A DNA stretch of 64,000 nucleotides from Phycisphaeraceae bacterium (GCA_020639155.1 JACKHF010000001.1:62001-126000), one strand, 5' to 3'. Shown: positions 25,516 to 35,468, numbered from the stretch's first letter. Notes: generated from the letters alone by a model not told the origin. Made by a program: numbers and translations.

Positions 25516-26586
25516 TTACGCCACCTTCTTTGGATCGGTATTGAAAAGCCCGTACGCGCCGAGCATCGCAGCCGCATTGCCAGCGCTGGTGAGCGCGCTA
25601 CCAGCGGGGCTCACACCGGGATAGAACTGGGTCGTGGGCTGGCCGAGCCACGGGTTCATGTTGCTCGACGACAGCAGGTTCAGCGCCTGCAGGATGTTGC
25701 CCTGCTGCTGCGACTGATTCCCCGCGAGATTGTCCTGCTGCACGCCCGTCCGCATCGCGCTTCGCTGTGAGAGCTGGGCAAGCTGGCTTGCGAGACTGTT
25801 CTCGAGCGCACCGCCCTGCATGCCCGTAAACGCAAGATCCCCGTTCAGGCCCGTGCCCGCTGCGCCCTGCTCAAGCGCGGTCCGCTGCCCACGAGCCGCA
25901 AGCACTCGATCAGTCGTCTCGCGTCGTGCGTCGAGTTTCTGTCGTGTTGCCTCGCGTGAGATGTTCGCCTCGTTGTTTGCTGCCGTACTTGCGCGTGTCG
26001 ATGAACTCCCGAGCCCCATCGAGATCAATCGCGCATCGCTCGCACGGTTTGCCCGTGTTGTCGCGCGCTGCGCGTCCTCGTCGATCAGTGCCTCGGCACC
26101 CGCGCCATACCCGCGTGCGATGTCCTCAGAGCCCAGCGCGATCCCGCGTGCCTGGCTCGTGCCCTGATCGAATCGACCCATCGCGCCGGTTCGAGCCCCG
26201 CCGTAGTAGTCCTGCACCCTGCCGGTCGAGTCGCCTCCGAACTTCAGTATCGAACTTGAGTTGTTGTCAAAGTCCCGCAGGATGTTCGACCGCCCCTGCG
26301 TGCCCCGCTGGCTCAGCGCCTGAAGCTGCTGCCAGAGCGGTCCGCCGAGCGCGCCCGTGATCTGATCCATGCCCTGCGTGCGCTCGTTTGGATCTCCCGA
26401 GTAGAGCAGGTTGTTGTTGTACGATGGCCCAAGGAAGGCATTGCCCAGCATGCCAGAGCCGATCTGCGTGTGCAGGTCGTACCAGTCACGGGCCTTGCGC
26501 GCGTTCCGATTTGCTGATTGTGCTCCGAGCGCACCACCGACCGATGATGCGAGCGAACCAGCAGCTAGAAGGGGAAATGCTGTCAT
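25516..26586 (-). CDS. Ejection or internal virion protein candidate
   Basis: This 356-residue Ala/Gly/Ser/Gln-rich protein starts with a hydrophobic small-residue stretch (LLAAGSLASSVGGALGAQSA). It continues as amphipathic helices (TTRANRASDARLISMGLGSS) and ends with a second hydrophobic patch. Proteins of this kind in podoviruses are stored in the head and pass through the membrane to form a conduit for DNA. No enzyme motif is present. Assignment rests on composition and position. Confidence 0.55.
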   Translation of the reverse strand: MTAFPLLAAGSLASSVGGALGAQSANRNARKARDWYDLHTQIGSGMLGNAFLGPSYNNNLLYSGDPNERTQGMDQITGALGGPLWQQLQALSQRGTQGRSNILRDFDNNSSSILKFGGDSTGRVQDYYGGARTGAMGRFDQGTSQARGIALGSEDIARGYGAGAEALIDEDAQRATTRANRASDARLISMGLGSSSTRASTAANNEANISREATRQKLDARRETTDRVLAARGQRTALEQGAAGTGLNGDLAFTGMQGGALENSLASQLAQLSQRSAMRTGVQQDNLAGNQSQQQGNILQALNLLSSSNMNPWLGQPTTQFYPGVSPAGSALTSAGNAAAMLGAYGLFNTDPKKVA

Positions 26587-26616
26587 GACAAAGCCTCTAC
26601 ACCCGGCACTATGACA

Positions 26617-27045
26617 CTATGCGAATGTTCCGATGACACCAAGTGTGTAATCGCCCAGATACACCGTCGCGATCTGTCGCTGGGCTGTCCCGGCAACCTC
26701 AAGATCCACCTCGATTACACCATCTGAGTCGCTGAGCACATCAAAGACGCGTCCTGCTGTCACAGTGGTGACAAGCTCGCCCGTGTTGGCCGTGATGGTC
26801 GCAGAGGCCGCGGCGTTGCTCTCGTCGCGCACGAAGCACCTGAACAGACACTGTCGCTTCATCGCGTTGCCACGCCTGTCGACGACCTGCATCGTGAATG
26901 TCACGACATCGGTATCTTCCGCGCTTGCGGTCTGTGACACAGACCGGATCTGCACATCGATCACCTGCGCGACTGAGCGCATGAACTGCCTGATCCCGTC
27001 TGGGCTGGTGTTATCGACCGGCGATATGACCTTCTGTGGTGCCAT
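26617..27045 (-). CDS. Virion protein with immunoglobulin-like composition
   Basis: This 142-residue beta-rich protein has alternating Val/Thr strands (AEDTDVVTFTMQVVDRRGNA; ATITANTGELVTTVTAG), like the small Ig-like or head-fibre domains of phage structural proteins. It starts three bases after the stop of the next gene upstream. The function in the particle is unknown. Confidence 0.55.
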   Translation of the reverse strand: MAPQKVISPVDNTSPDGIRQFMRSVAQVIDVQIRSVSQTASAEDTDVVTFTMQVVDRRGNAMKRQCLFRCFVRDESNAAASATITANTGELVTTVTAGRVFDVLSDSDGVIEVDLEVAGTAQRQIATVYLGDYTLGVIGTFA

Positions 27046-27048
27046 GGA

Positions 27049-27513
27049 TTACTCGTTCATACCAACTGTGATAACGACACTCCATGTCAGCCCCGCGTCG
27101 TTATTGATGAACACTGCGAGTCGTTCGCCATCTGCGAGCAGCACGGGCGCGAACTGGATTGAGTGCGTGTATCCACCACCGCGCGGATGGATGTTTACAC
27201 CAGCAACATTCGACACAAGCGTCGGATCTGACGTGTCGTGTGCGCCACATGCGACCGTGGTGTTGATAGTGGGAAAACCGTTAATTCGCTTTCCGACTGT
27301 CACGTTCGAGACGCTGCTTCCGCTTCCAGCCGAAGACACACGCGCAACCCTGCAGAACAGTGGTGCATCGCTGGCGACTGTACCGTCGAACGAGAGTAAA
27401 ACGGTGTTCACTTCGGTGACATAGTTCGAGGGCGATGTTACTACTGCGTATGCCTTGTTCCCTGATACAAGTGCGATCTCTGGGCTGACCGCCCAACCGA
27501 GGTTACCAGCCAT
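27049..27513 (-). CDS. Virion protein, beta-rich
   Basis: This 154-residue protein has AGGAG eight bases before the ATG. It is strand-rich with a His/Gly loop (VNIHPRGGGYTHSIQFAPVL) and a hydrophobic end (LTWSVVITVGMNE). The layout suggests a fibre or tail-knob subunit. Its neighbours are two large tail proteins. No family is recognised. Confidence 0.55.
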   Translation of the reverse strand: MAGNLGWAVSPEIALVSGNKAYAVVTSPSNYVTEVNTVLLSFDGTVASDAPLFCRVARVSSAGSGSSVSNVTVGKRINGFPTINTTVACGAHDTSDPTLVSNVAGVNIHPRGGGYTHSIQFAPVLLADGERLAVFINNDAGLTWSVVITVGMNE

Positions 27514-27524
27514 GACTCAATCTC

Positions 27525-29591
27525 CTAATCTTCTACTCCGGAACCGAAAAATTCTGACGACTCAATACCGCTCCCACTCCCGCCCGGATCTGGCGTGATC
27601 GATGTGACATATGAGCCGGGGTCTGACGATGTTGATGTTGCAAACGATCCAAACGAATACACATGAAGCGGCACGAACTCGTCGATTGTCGACGACACGC
27701 CGCTGCCACCCGGACCCGGACCAGTTGATGGCGGGACAGTCGTGACAGGAGGCTCGGGGTTCGGATCAACAAATGGGCAGGATGGGTCGACGCTCGTTGC
27801 CTTGTACGTGACCATCCGTCGCGGCGCTTCTGAGAGTTCGGCAGTCATCGCCTCGACCTCGAAGCGACCGTCACGGCACCAGAGCTCGGCAACAAGCGCC
27901 GGCGCTCGACCGACGTTTGACAGCACGGTGTTCGATGTCACGCCCTCGCGGTGCCAGAGCACATGTTGCGCCAGAGGCGAGTACACCTCCTGCGCCGTGC
28001 GCCCGCCCATCAGGTACACATCGATCGGTGACGAATCGAGCGTGGTGATGAGTCGCGGCCTCCGCAGGATCGTGTCTCGATCGAGGCTCCCGTGGACGAC
28101 AATGCTCACCGGGCAGTGCGACCAGATGTTCTGTCCACCATCGGTGGTCAGACCATCCTCGAACTTGAACATGAAGCCATTGAGCCCACCGAAGATCACA
28201 CGACCGCGCCAGATACCAGCACACGAAGGACCGAGCCACGACGCGTATCCCTCGGGATAGAACCCGCCCTGCCCTCGCGCAAAGCCGCCGATGGTCTCGC
28301 TGTAGAAGTAATGCCGATCACCGCCTGCATACGAGGGCAGCAGCACGAGGTACCCATGGCGCTCCGCGTCTCGAACAACCTGCACGAGCGCGGGCTCTGC
28401 GGGCTCCTGAATGTTTGTTGTCAGCGTGCCCTGGCTCAGTGGCGTGAATGACCCATCGATGCCGATCACCGCAACACCGGCGGTCGTGTGCGCGAGGAAC
28501 ACGCCAGCGTCGATCATTGCCATCGATCTCGCGCTTGTCAGACCAACACCGAGTTTCACCGGGTCGACAGACGGAGGGCCGAGCGCCCAATCGCTCTGTA
28601 TCCTCCAGAATGAGCGGGTACAGCCCACGAGCAGCGTCGTGTTGTTCGCCTGCGAGAACCCGACAACGGGCTCGCCGAGCTTGCCAGCGATCCCGAGATT
28701 GAGCGCCTGTGCGCCGCCCTCATCCTCTGTTCCGAGCTCCCAGTTCAGCGGGTTCCCTACGGCGCAGAAGTAGATGTTCTGCGGGTCGTCGATGTCATTG
28801 AGCCCGACTCTTCCACCGAACACACCGACGAATGTCGCAGTCGATGTCCCGGGCGTTGACCCCTGACCCGGCAGCGTCCCGGTGTCGGGCACCCAAGAGG
28901 TCACGGACATGGTGACCGGGTCGAAGATGGTCATGTTCGGCTGTCCGGCGATGTACACCTTCTGATCGAACACTGCAGTGATGATCGGGCCAGCAGACCG
29001 TGCGACCAGTGTCGCGACCTGCGAGATATTGCTCTCGTCCTCCCACGCGTACAGGTTCCCGCCCGCGATCGCGTAGCCGATCTCGGCGTGCTGCACGAGG
29101 ATGGGGACGAGCTCACAAACCTCGGCGACGAGCACCTTCGCGCCATCGACGACGGACACAAACCCGAAAGACGAATGTCCGGAAAAGAGCTTGTACGTGC
29201 TGTTGTTGAATGTGCTGTTGGGCGAGGACGCTCCATTGAGATAGAGATTGATCACCCCGTCCTTGTACTCGACCTCCATGATGAATGGGCCAGAGCCGAG
29301 CGAGTGCGCGTCAAGTACTTTCACATCACCGGCTGCTGGATTGTGCGTTCCCGTGAATGGCACGCCATGGCGCACGGACCTGATTGTCGTGTTGGTCCCC
29401 TCGATACCGACCTCGAACCCATACTTTGCGTTGGGCGAGTTGAGCAGCAGCACCTTGACATTGTGCGCCTTGGATGAGCACTGCAGACGCACACGAGCGG
29501 TCGCAGCCAGCGTGCCCTCGGCAATGACAACAGCACGGGTCGAGCCCGTCTGTGTCCACACGCCTGTGTTTGCATCCTGTGTCCAGCCCAT
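27525..29591 (-). CDS. Large tail protein with LamG-like N-terminus and beta-propeller-like body
   Basis: This 688-residue protein has an N-terminal 170 residues resembling a concanavalin/LamG jelly roll (FIMEVEYKDGVINLYLNG). The middle has a nozzle-type pattern (FDQKVYIAGQPNMTIFDP; IYFCAVGNPLNWEL; FSQANNTTLLVGCTRSFW) seen in podoviral tail-nozzle proteins. The last 90 residues are Pro/Gly/Ser-rich linkers. It is one base from the 527-residue propeller gene. The likely role is the short tail tube or nozzle, with the N-terminal lectin-like module possibly binding the host surface. Confidence 0.65.
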   Translation of the reverse strand: MGWTQDANTGVWTQTGSTRAVVIAEGTLAATARVRLQCSSKAHNVKVLLLNSPNAKYGFEVGIEGTNTTIRSVRHGVPFTGTHNPAAGDVKVLDAHSLGSGPFIMEVEYKDGVINLYLNGASSPNSTFNNSTYKLFSGHSSFGFVSVVDGAKVLVAEVCELVPILVQHAEIGYAIAGGNLYAWEDESNISQVATLVARSAGPIITAVFDQKVYIAGQPNMTIFDPVTMSVTSWVPDTGTLPGQGSTPGTSTATFVGVFGGRVGLNDIDDPQNIYFCAVGNPLNWELGTEDEGGAQALNLGIAGKLGEPVVGFSQANNTTLLVGCTRSFWRIQSDWALGPPSVDPVKLGVGLTSARSMAMIDAGVFLAHTTAGVAVIGIDGSFTPLSQGTLTTNIQEPAEPALVQVVRDAERHGYLVLLPSYAGGDRHYFYSETIGGFARGQGGFYPEGYASWLGPSCAGIWRGRVIFGGLNGFMFKFEDGLTTDGGQNIWSHCPVSIVVHGSLDRDTILRRPRLITTLDSSPIDVYLMGGRTAQEVYSPLAQHVLWHREGVTSNTVLSNVGRAPALVAELWCRDGRFEVEAMTAELSEAPRRMVTYKATSVDPSCPFVDPNPEPPVTTVPPSTGPGPGGSGVSSTIDEFVPLHVYSFGSFATSTSSDPGSYVTSITPDPGGSGSGIESSEFFGSGVED

Positions 29592-29592
29592 C

Positions 29593-31176
29593 TCAGCTCA
29601 CGTAATCAGTCGAGTACACCATGAACCCGCCACCGAAATCAACACCAAGCCCGCTCACGGACGCACCGAGATCCCACGTGGTCACGATCGCGCCCGACTG
29701 CTTGTTGCATTTCCATCCGTGCGCGTTTGCTCCGCCGCTCCACGCGTTGTCACGATCACCAAAGAACACGGGGAACTTGTCCTTCGGGTCGACCGCAATC
29801 CCGTTGTCGCGGATGGCCTTGCTGCCAGACTCGAGCGCTGCGCCCCAGAGGATCCCGCCAGCACCGCCATCGAGCTTGAACGCGCACTGCCCGCCTGCTG
29901 TGACGCGCCCGCCAACATACACATCCCCGTCGCTGTCAACAGCGATCGACTTGATGCTCGGATTGTCGATGTCGTTGTTGCCGAGTGACCCAGTCCTGAT
30001 CGAGTTGGTGTCCGCCTCCCACACCACCGCGCCGGTCGGAGCGACCTTCATCACGGTCACATATGGCAGGACCAGCGATGCGGGATCGAATGTCGAGTTC
30101 GGTCCGTACCCCTGATTCGTTCTCGATATGTACAGATTGCCGGCAGGATCAACATCGATACCTGTGATATAGCATCCGAAGGGCTTGACGAACGACTGCT
30201 CGCTGATGCGGAAGTACCCGTGTGTTGCGCCAAGACCGTTGTCCTCGTAGTACGCTGCGCTCGCAGGAAGCTGCACACCGAAGATCTCCATCAGCAGGGG
30301 CGTTGCCGGTGTGTCGTTGCGGATCTTGAACTTCATCACGCCAGAGCGCCAGTGCGATGCGTAGATCCCGCTGTCGACAACAACAGCGCTCGGGAGTGTC
30401 GTTCCAACGCTCGACCCGAGGAACGCAACGAACAGGTATTCCTGACCTGTTGAATCTTTGTGGACGGCCATCGATGTGGCTTCTTGCGACCAGCCCTGAC
30501 AGTCGTAGGCACCGCGCTTGGTCGTCGGTGTTTCCGCGTCGTAGACATGCACCGCCTCGTTGCTTGTGAGGAACAAGTATTTGTCGCTGAACTCGACCGA
30601 GTTGCTGAACCTGTCTTCGGTCGAGTCGTAGATGGGCCATGTCGCCAGCACGTTCCCTTCGAAGTCGAACACCCAGAGACACGTCTCGATGTTTCCCGAG
30701 GCAGAGTTCGAGTCGCTGATGTTCACAACTACCGCGATGCGCTCGAGCGTTTCATGAATCGCACAATCAATCGCCGAGTCCTGACCCGATGCGGGGTTGA
30801 AAAGGGCAGTGGCATCGCAGAAGAACTCACGCACCATCGCGTTGCCGCCGTTGAACAGCCACGCGTGCCCCTCAAGCCCGACAGCATCGATCGACTCACC
30901 CTCGATCGGCTCGCACGAGCCGACCTCGTATCCGCTCACGCCCGACGAGCGCGTGACACTCCCGATCGCCTGCACCGGTGCGCCCCCACCGATGCCGCGA
31001 AGGAACAACGGCGCAAGGCCGGGCCTCGTGCCCATCTGGATGTGCTTGGAGTCATCGCCATACGGGCGCATGTTGTCCATCGCGCCCGGCGGGCATGTTT
31101 CTGGCGGCGTGTCGGTGAATGTTGTTGCCTCGGACACGCCACGGATTGGTGGTTGTACACGTGTCCGTGATGGCAC
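29593..31176 (-). CDS. Beta-propeller tail or receptor-contact protein
   Basis: This 527-residue protein contains repeated blade-like units with NLYISRTNQGYG, DVYVGGRVTAGGQCAFKLDG and AVDSDGDVYVGG type strands, indicating an SBBP/NHL-like propeller. The first 60 residues are a proline-rich extension, probably a virion anchor. The start is GTG 31176, with TGGAGTG upstream; no ATG fits better. It lies between the tail nozzle and a smaller structural gene. Propellers are common in phage tails and would contact sugar or protein. Confidence 0.6.
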   Translation of the reverse strand: MPSRTRVQPPIRGVSEATTFTDTPPETCPPGAMDNMRPYGDDSKHIQMGTRPGLAPLFLRGIGGGAPVQAIGSVTRSSGVSGYEVGSCEPIEGESIDAVGLEGHAWLFNGGNAMVREFFCDATALFNPASGQDSAIDCAIHETLERIAVVVNISDSNSASGNIETCLWVFDFEGNVLATWPIYDSTEDRFSNSVEFSDKYLFLTSNEAVHVYDAETPTTKRGAYDCQGWSQEATSMAVHKDSTGQEYLFVAFLGSSVGTTLPSAVVVDSGIYASHWRSGVMKFKIRNDTPATPLLMEIFGVQLPASAAYYEDNGLGATHGYFRISEQSFVKPFGCYITGIDVDPAGNLYISRTNQGYGPNSTFDPASLVLPYVTVMKVAPTGAVVWEADTNSIRTGSLGNNDIDNPSIKSIAVDSDGDVYVGGRVTAGGQCAFKLDGGAGGILWGAALESGSKAIRDNGIAVDPKDKFPVFFGDRDNAWSGGANAHGWKCNKQSGAIVTTWDLGASVSGLGVDFGGGFMVYSTDYVS

Positions 31177-31187
31177 TGATCACTCCA

Positions 31188-31820
31188 TCAGATGTTGTTT
31201 CGAGCGGGTGTGCTCATGGCGAGATGCTCGCGAGACCACACCTCGATGCCAGCGACCTGCAGGGTCATGCTGTCAGATCCGACCGTCTCGTTCGGACCGA
31301 TCAGCAGCTTGCAGATATCGCCGCCCTCGATGGTCTTGCTCTCGTCACGCATGGCCGCGCCGAGATCGAACTCGTACCAGGCAAATCCAGAGAGATCAGC
31401 CTCTGTCACAGCAGCCGAAAGTGTCTGTGTCACGGCAGCGCTGAGCGTCTGCACAGCAGTGTCCGATCCGGGCGTGAACCAATACGGTGTGGCAGAGAGT
31501 TTCAGATCCGTGTTCTCATCGCCTGAACCCACCGCCTTTCGTGCGAGCATCCTCACGACAAGTCCGGTCTTCTCAGACGCGTAAGTGTCTGGTACCACAA
31601 ACTCTGCTGTCACGAAGTTCGCAGCACCGTTGGCCGTGACCCACTCGATCATGTCGAGCGATGTTGCAAGCGCCGCAACCTTGGGCGCGGTACCTGTTCC
31701 AATCAGCGCGCGTGTCGAGATGAGCAGAGAACTGAGCGGGACGTTGTAGACCCTCGTCATGCCACCGCGTCGGCTTGCGATCTGTGATGCTGCGCGTTCG
31801 ATCTCGTTGCTACCAGCCAT
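31188..31820 (-). CDS. Virion protein, tail or neck associated
   Basis: This 210-residue protein starts after AAGGAGG. It begins with a short basic helix (SQIASRRGGMTRVYNVPL) followed by a strand-rich domain. A duplicated TQTLSAAVT segment occurs near residues 128-141 (VQTLSAAVTQTLSAAVTEAD). It lies between the neck protein and the propeller protein. A role in the tail is likely by position only. Confidence 0.55.
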   Translation of the reverse strand: MAGSNEIERAASQIASRRGGMTRVYNVPLSSLLISTRALIGTGTAPKVAALATSLDMIEWVTANGAANFVTAEFVVPDTYASEKTGLVVRMLARKAVGSGDENTDLKLSATPYWFTPGSDTAVQTLSAAVTQTLSAAVTEADLSGFAWYEFDLGAAMRDESKTIEGGDICKLLIGPNETVGSDSMTLQVAGIEVWSREHLAMSTPARNNI

Positions 31821-31831
31821 TCCTGGCCTCC

Positions 31832-32707
31832 TTATACGTAGCTGACCGGGACACCGTCGATGTCCGCCAGCGGTGTGTTTGTTGGATACGTGCTTGAGCG
31901 CGTCACGGTCTGGATTCGAGGCATGTCCGCGTCGCCCATGACACCGAGTGTCTTTGGACCATTTCGCACGTCGTTGATTGCCGCGAGCACTACCAACTCG
32001 TCATACTCGGCCTTGCGTCGGTCGATGTCCTCGGATGGTCCGTGCTCCTTCACGCCGCAGTACACACAGGCAGCAATCACAGCCGCGTCGTTCATCGCGC
32101 CCGCGATGTGCTTCTCGTCTGGATTGCGAAGCCGTGACGGCTGGACCCTGAACTCCGCACTGAGCGTGTATGTCACGTCTGGCTTTGGGAACACCCTGAG
32201 CTGGAACGAACGAACATTGTCGCCGACGTTGACTCCGGCAACATCTGGACCCATCGCGATCATCTGCGGGTACCCGGTCAATGACGGGTTGTTCGCGTGC
32301 ATGCGGGCAACGCTCTGCAGGCTCGTTGTTGTCAGCTCTCCGCCGAGGTTGTTCTCCCCGGCCCATCCCCAGTTGCCAACCGGCCACGACTGGATGATCG
32401 GCGGGAGACGGTACTTGCTCGCGTCCGCGTCGATGCAGTTCGGCGCGGTTGCATCGCTCGATATGTTGATCGACACCGTTGGTCTCAGGAACGACCACAA
32501 CATGAACCGAGCTGCTGGGTTCGTGTACGAGTAGAACATGTGCAAGCCGTCGTCGATCGCACGGTCGATCGAGTCGATCTGTTGCTCGTCGACGTTGACC
32601 TGCGCAGCGCTGTCAGCGTTTGCGCCGTAGTAGGACAGACCAGCAGCCTCAGCCACGCGGATGCGAAGCTCGTCGAGTGTGATGGTTGTGTCGAGATAGG
32701 TGTTCAT
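31832..32707 (-). CDS. Neck / head-to-tail adaptor-like protein
   Basis: This 291-residue protein starts at ATG 32707; an upstream in-frame start at 32740 would add eleven residues with no ribosome-binding site. Helices at the start (TITLDELRIRVAEAAGLSYY) and the segment IDRAIDDGLHMFYSY fit the helical head-tail connector (adaptor) proteins that bind beneath the portal. A strand-rich insertion follows. The position after the capsid and decoration genes agrees. The gene is preceded by a GC hairpin at 32777-32809. Confidence 0.6.
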   Translation of the reverse strand: MNTYLDTTITLDELRIRVAEAAGLSYYGANADSAAQVNVDEQQIDSIDRAIDDGLHMFYSYTNPAARFMLWSFLRPTVSINISSDATAPNCIDADASKYRLPPIIQSWPVGNWGWAGENNLGGELTTTSLQSVARMHANNPSLTGYPQMIAMGPDVAGVNVGDNVRSFQLRVFPKPDVTYTLSAEFRVQPSRLRNPDEKHIAGAMNDAAVIAACVYCGVKEHGPSEDIDRRKAEYDELVVLAAINDVRNGPKTLGVMGDADMPRIQTVTRSSTYPTNTPLADIDGVPVSYV

Positions 32708-32776
32708 CGGGGAAACCCGGCACGGGCGTGTTCCGCACATGCCGAGCGCACTTGTGCCATCGCTGGCTTAAAGAAT

Positions 32777-32809
32777 GCCCGCCCTCAACCGGGTGATTGG
32801 GTGGCGGGC
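32777..32809 (-). promoter_or_regulatory. GC-rich hairpin between decoration and neck genes
   Basis: GCCCGCC and GGCGGGC form a perfect seven-base stem around a 19-base loop. No T-run follows on either strand, so it is not a standard intrinsic terminator. It could attenuate the transcript or mark an RNA processing site between the capsid genes and the tail genes. Confidence 0.4.
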
Positions 32810-32853
32810 TGGAGGAACTGGCCAGTTTCCGGGCTGACCAATACAACGATCCA

Positions 32854-33318
32854 TCAGGACAGTGCGAGTCCGCACGTCCGTCCGTAATGACAGTTCACCA
32901 CGCCCGCGGTACTTGAGCGGTCCACGGTCTCGTGCGCAACGGCGCAGTCTGCGGTGCCTGTGGTGGTCTTCTTGAATGCGTACGTTGCTGCCTTCATGCC
33001 GAGGACATTGCCCGCGGTGATCGACTCATCGCACCAGAGCGGGATGTCGTTGACCGCCCCGCCGCTGAGCGGGATGTAGTAGATCCGCTTTGTGCCATCG
33101 GGCATGTTCTCGACCTTGGTCACGACACCCGCTGGCTTTGTGATGTTGCCCGAGGCGGGCTTATCGAGCTTTCGGGCGCGTTCATACTGATCAGCCGGCG
33201 ATGCCGCAAAACACATCGCATAGCCAACAAGGATCGTGTCCGTTCCGCTGTAAAAGCCCCACTCGGTCGCGAATGGGAGTTGTTCTTCAATCGTCGGTCC
33301 ATGCTGCTGGTGTGCCAT
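32854..33318 (-). CDS. Capsid decoration-like protein
   Basis: This 154-residue protein has the compact strand-rich pattern of head decoration or stabilisation proteins (GYAMCFAASPADQYERARKL; VTKVENMPDGTKRIYYIPL). It lies directly after the major capsid gene, the usual place for such proteins. It has GGAG before the ATG. No membrane segment is visible. The size is a little above lambda gpD. Confidence 0.6.
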   Translation of the reverse strand: MAHQQHGPTIEEQLPFATEWGFYSGTDTILVGYAMCFAASPADQYERARKLDKPASGNITKPAGVVTKVENMPDGTKRIYYIPLSGGAVNDIPLWCDESITAGNVLGMKAATYAFKKTTTGTADCAVAHETVDRSSTAGVVNCHYGRTCGLALS

Positions 33319-33390
33319 GGTGTGTCTCCGTCGGTGTGTTCGTTCGAATCCTTGCGGTATGTGTGTTTGACGCTACAGAAGTCGTGCTCG

Positions 33391-34494
33391 TTACGACGAC
33401 AGGATCGGCTTGTGGCAGTTGAACCCAGCGCGCTGGAAGTTCAGGCACACGGTGTTGATCGAGTTATCGATGTTGATGTACGAGATGTTGGGATTGCGAG
33501 GCTCCTGCATCGCATCGTTGATGTGCATCCAGCGCTTCTTGCCGTTCTCCATCTTCGGGACAATGGCTTGGAAGAAGCGATGTCGGACACCGAAGATCGG
33601 CATCTCGGTCAGATCGCCGAACGCAGCAACACGCTGGATATCGATGCCTCGGATAGCGACCATGCCCTTGCTCGGCTGCGAGTCGCCCTTCCAGTCGTCC
33701 GGCGCGCTCTCGGTGTAGCTCTCAAGACCATCGACCAGTTCGTGGGACGTGTAGATCCTGTCCCCACCGCTCGCCTGATCCATCTTGACCTTGTACTTGG
33801 TCAGCGTCTTGAAGTTGCTGCGTGTGAGCAGACGACGCAGTGTGTCGTTGAGCACCGGATCGAAGACACCGCCGTGTGTCGCCGCCATCGTGCGGGCACG
33901 GCGATTCTTCGTCAGCGACCTGTCGATCGTTGAGTACGGGAGCAGTGTTGACGTGCTGCCATCGCCATACCGCGTTGTCATCGCGTTGTAGCCGCCGATC
34001 GGGTCGACGACATCGTCGTCGAGATACGGCAGCATGGCCGGTAGACCCCACAGCGACTGGGTGTCGTTGTGCGTGTACGGCGCGCTCGCCATGCCTTCCT
34101 CGCAGAGGTTGTACAGGTTCTCGAACTTGTCGTCCATCTGCGTCATGAGCATGTCGACGATCTTCTCTTTGCCCGCGTTGCGCTCGTTGACAAGCTTGCT
34201 GATGATGATCTGATCATCGAATGGGCACGCGTCCTGCTCGTAGTGCTGGATCAGGTTCTTGTGGCTGACCGAGCGGACCTCGTATGGACCAACGAACTTT
34301 GCAGTTCCGCTGTTTGAGAGGCGGCACTGCACCTGCTCGCGCGTGCCGGTGAATGCCTTCTGTCCGCGCTCGAGGAAGTACTTTGTCAGTGGATAGTCGT
34401 CGTACTCCTGCGTGATCATCATCACGTTCTTGCGCAACGACGGCAGGGTGGATTCGTTCAGATCGGTGATCAGATCCATTGTCGGGCTTGGCAT
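33391..34494 (-). CDS. Major capsid protein
   Basis: This 367-residue protein sits between the scaffold-like gene and the decoration-like gene. It starts with a helical arm (LNESTLPSLRKNVMMITQEY), has HK97-like alpha/beta content in the centre (KEKIVDMLMTQMDDKFENLY) and ends in strands (INIDNSINTVCLNFQRAGFN). GGAG precedes the ATG. The order scaffold, capsid, decoration, neck is standard. I call the fold from order and length, since HK97-type coats have little sequence conservation. Confidence 0.75.
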   Translation of the reverse strand: MPSPTMDLITDLNESTLPSLRKNVMMITQEYDDYPLTKYFLERGQKAFTGTREQVQCRLSNSGTAKFVGPYEVRSVSHKNLIQHYEQDACPFDDQIIISKLVNERNAGKEKIVDMLMTQMDDKFENLYNLCEEGMASAPYTHNDTQSLWGLPAMLPYLDDDVVDPIGGYNAMTTRYGDGSTSTLLPYSTIDRSLTKNRRARTMAATHGGVFDPVLNDTLRRLLTRSNFKTLTKYKVKMDQASGGDRIYTSHELVDGLESYTESAPDDWKGDSQPSKGMVAIRGIDIQRVAAFGDLTEMPIFGVRHRFFQAIVPKMENGKKRWMHINDAMQEPRNPNISYINIDNSINTVCLNFQRAGFNCHKPILSS

Positions 34495-34556
34495 TGTAAT
34501 TGCTCCGTGTATCTCTCTGTCGCGTTGCCCGGTAACGCTTCAGGTGGTTGAACGTG

Positions 34557-35468
34557 TTATCTGAGTGTCTTGAGCAGCTCTTGTCTGAGCTCCTCCTTGT
34601 TCTTGGGTTTGCCGCTTGACGATGTGTTCTTCGCTCGTCCTGGCGTTGCGGTGATCTGCCGTCTGCGCTTTATCAGATGTCCGGCGATCTTCTCTGTCTT
34701 CTGGGCCTGCTCGGCCTCTGACTTGGCGTTTGATGCGAGCATCGCGGCCCTGACAGGCTCGACCGACCACTCAAACACCTGTTCGAGCGTTGCATCCGGA
34801 TACGCAACAGAGAGGCGCGTCATCGCCTGCACGATCCTGTTTCGTTCCTGATGCTGTGTCGCAGTCAGCGACGCGGTTGATCCGAAATCAACCAGCCCGG
34901 TGCTGTCGAACATCGAGTCGATCGTCTTGCCAATCTGATCAACCTGCGCCATCTGCGCCTGCTGCTGCTGGACCTTCATCGAGTGTTCCAGCTTGTTCGC
35001 CCGGTCTGTCTGCTCCGCAAGTGCGTCAGACTGCCCGATGATGATCTTGGCCGGTCCCTCTCCGAGTTCGTCGATGAGCTTGTTTCGATCCTCTTCACTC
35101 ATCCGCGGCGCAGGCTCGGGCTCCTCGATCTGTGGCAACTGTGCTGCCTGAGGGGCGACTGCCTGCTTTGGCGGAGCCACCTTCGATACCGGCTTCGGAT
35201 CTGGCTTGTCGGTGCGATCAGACTCGTCCTCGTCTGGCTCGCTCTCACTGGCTGGCTCGGCATCATCGGTGTCGTCCGTATCCTCGATGTCTGCGTCATC
35301 GGGTTCGGCTTCGTCATCATCGGGTGTCATCTGGTGATGCTGATCTCCGCCGCCCGACGGCCCGTTGATGAGAAGCTCGCGCAGTGACTCCTTGTCAGTG
35401 ACCGCATCGGTCGTGCCTGCCGCGTCCGACAGTTCCCCGGCTGAGATTGGTGTGTTTTCGTCGTTCAT
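34557..35468 (-). CDS. Scaffold-like protein
   Basis: This 303-residue protein has an extremely acidic, low-complexity N-terminal half (DDDEAEPDDADIEDTDDTDD) and a helical, Gln/Lys-rich C-terminal half (ANKLEHSMKVQQQQAQMAQV) ending in a basic tail (KNKEELRQELLKTLR). Scaffolding proteins are acidic, helical and end in a basic capsid-binding helix, and they precede the coat gene, as here. No protease is fused to it. Confidence 0.7.
   Translation of the reverse strand: MNDENTPISAGELSDAAGTTDAVTDKESLRELLINGPSGGGDQHHQMTPDDDEAEPDDADIEDTDDTDDAEPASESEPDEDESDRTDKPDPKPVSKVAPPKQAVAPQAAQLPQIEEPEPAPRMSEEDRNKLIDELGEGPAKIIIGQSDALAEQTDRANKLEHSMKVQQQQAQMAQVDQIGKTIDSMFDSTGLVDFGSTASLTATQHQERNRIVQAMTRLSVAYPDATLEQVFEWSVEPVRAAMLASNAKSEAEQAQKTEKIAGHLIKRRRQITATPGRAKNTSSSGKPKNKEELRQELLKTLR

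Noticed and set aside
32777..32809. Intrinsic terminator between decoration and neck genes
   Set aside because: The stem is perfect but no T-run follows on either strand, so I list it as a hairpin only.
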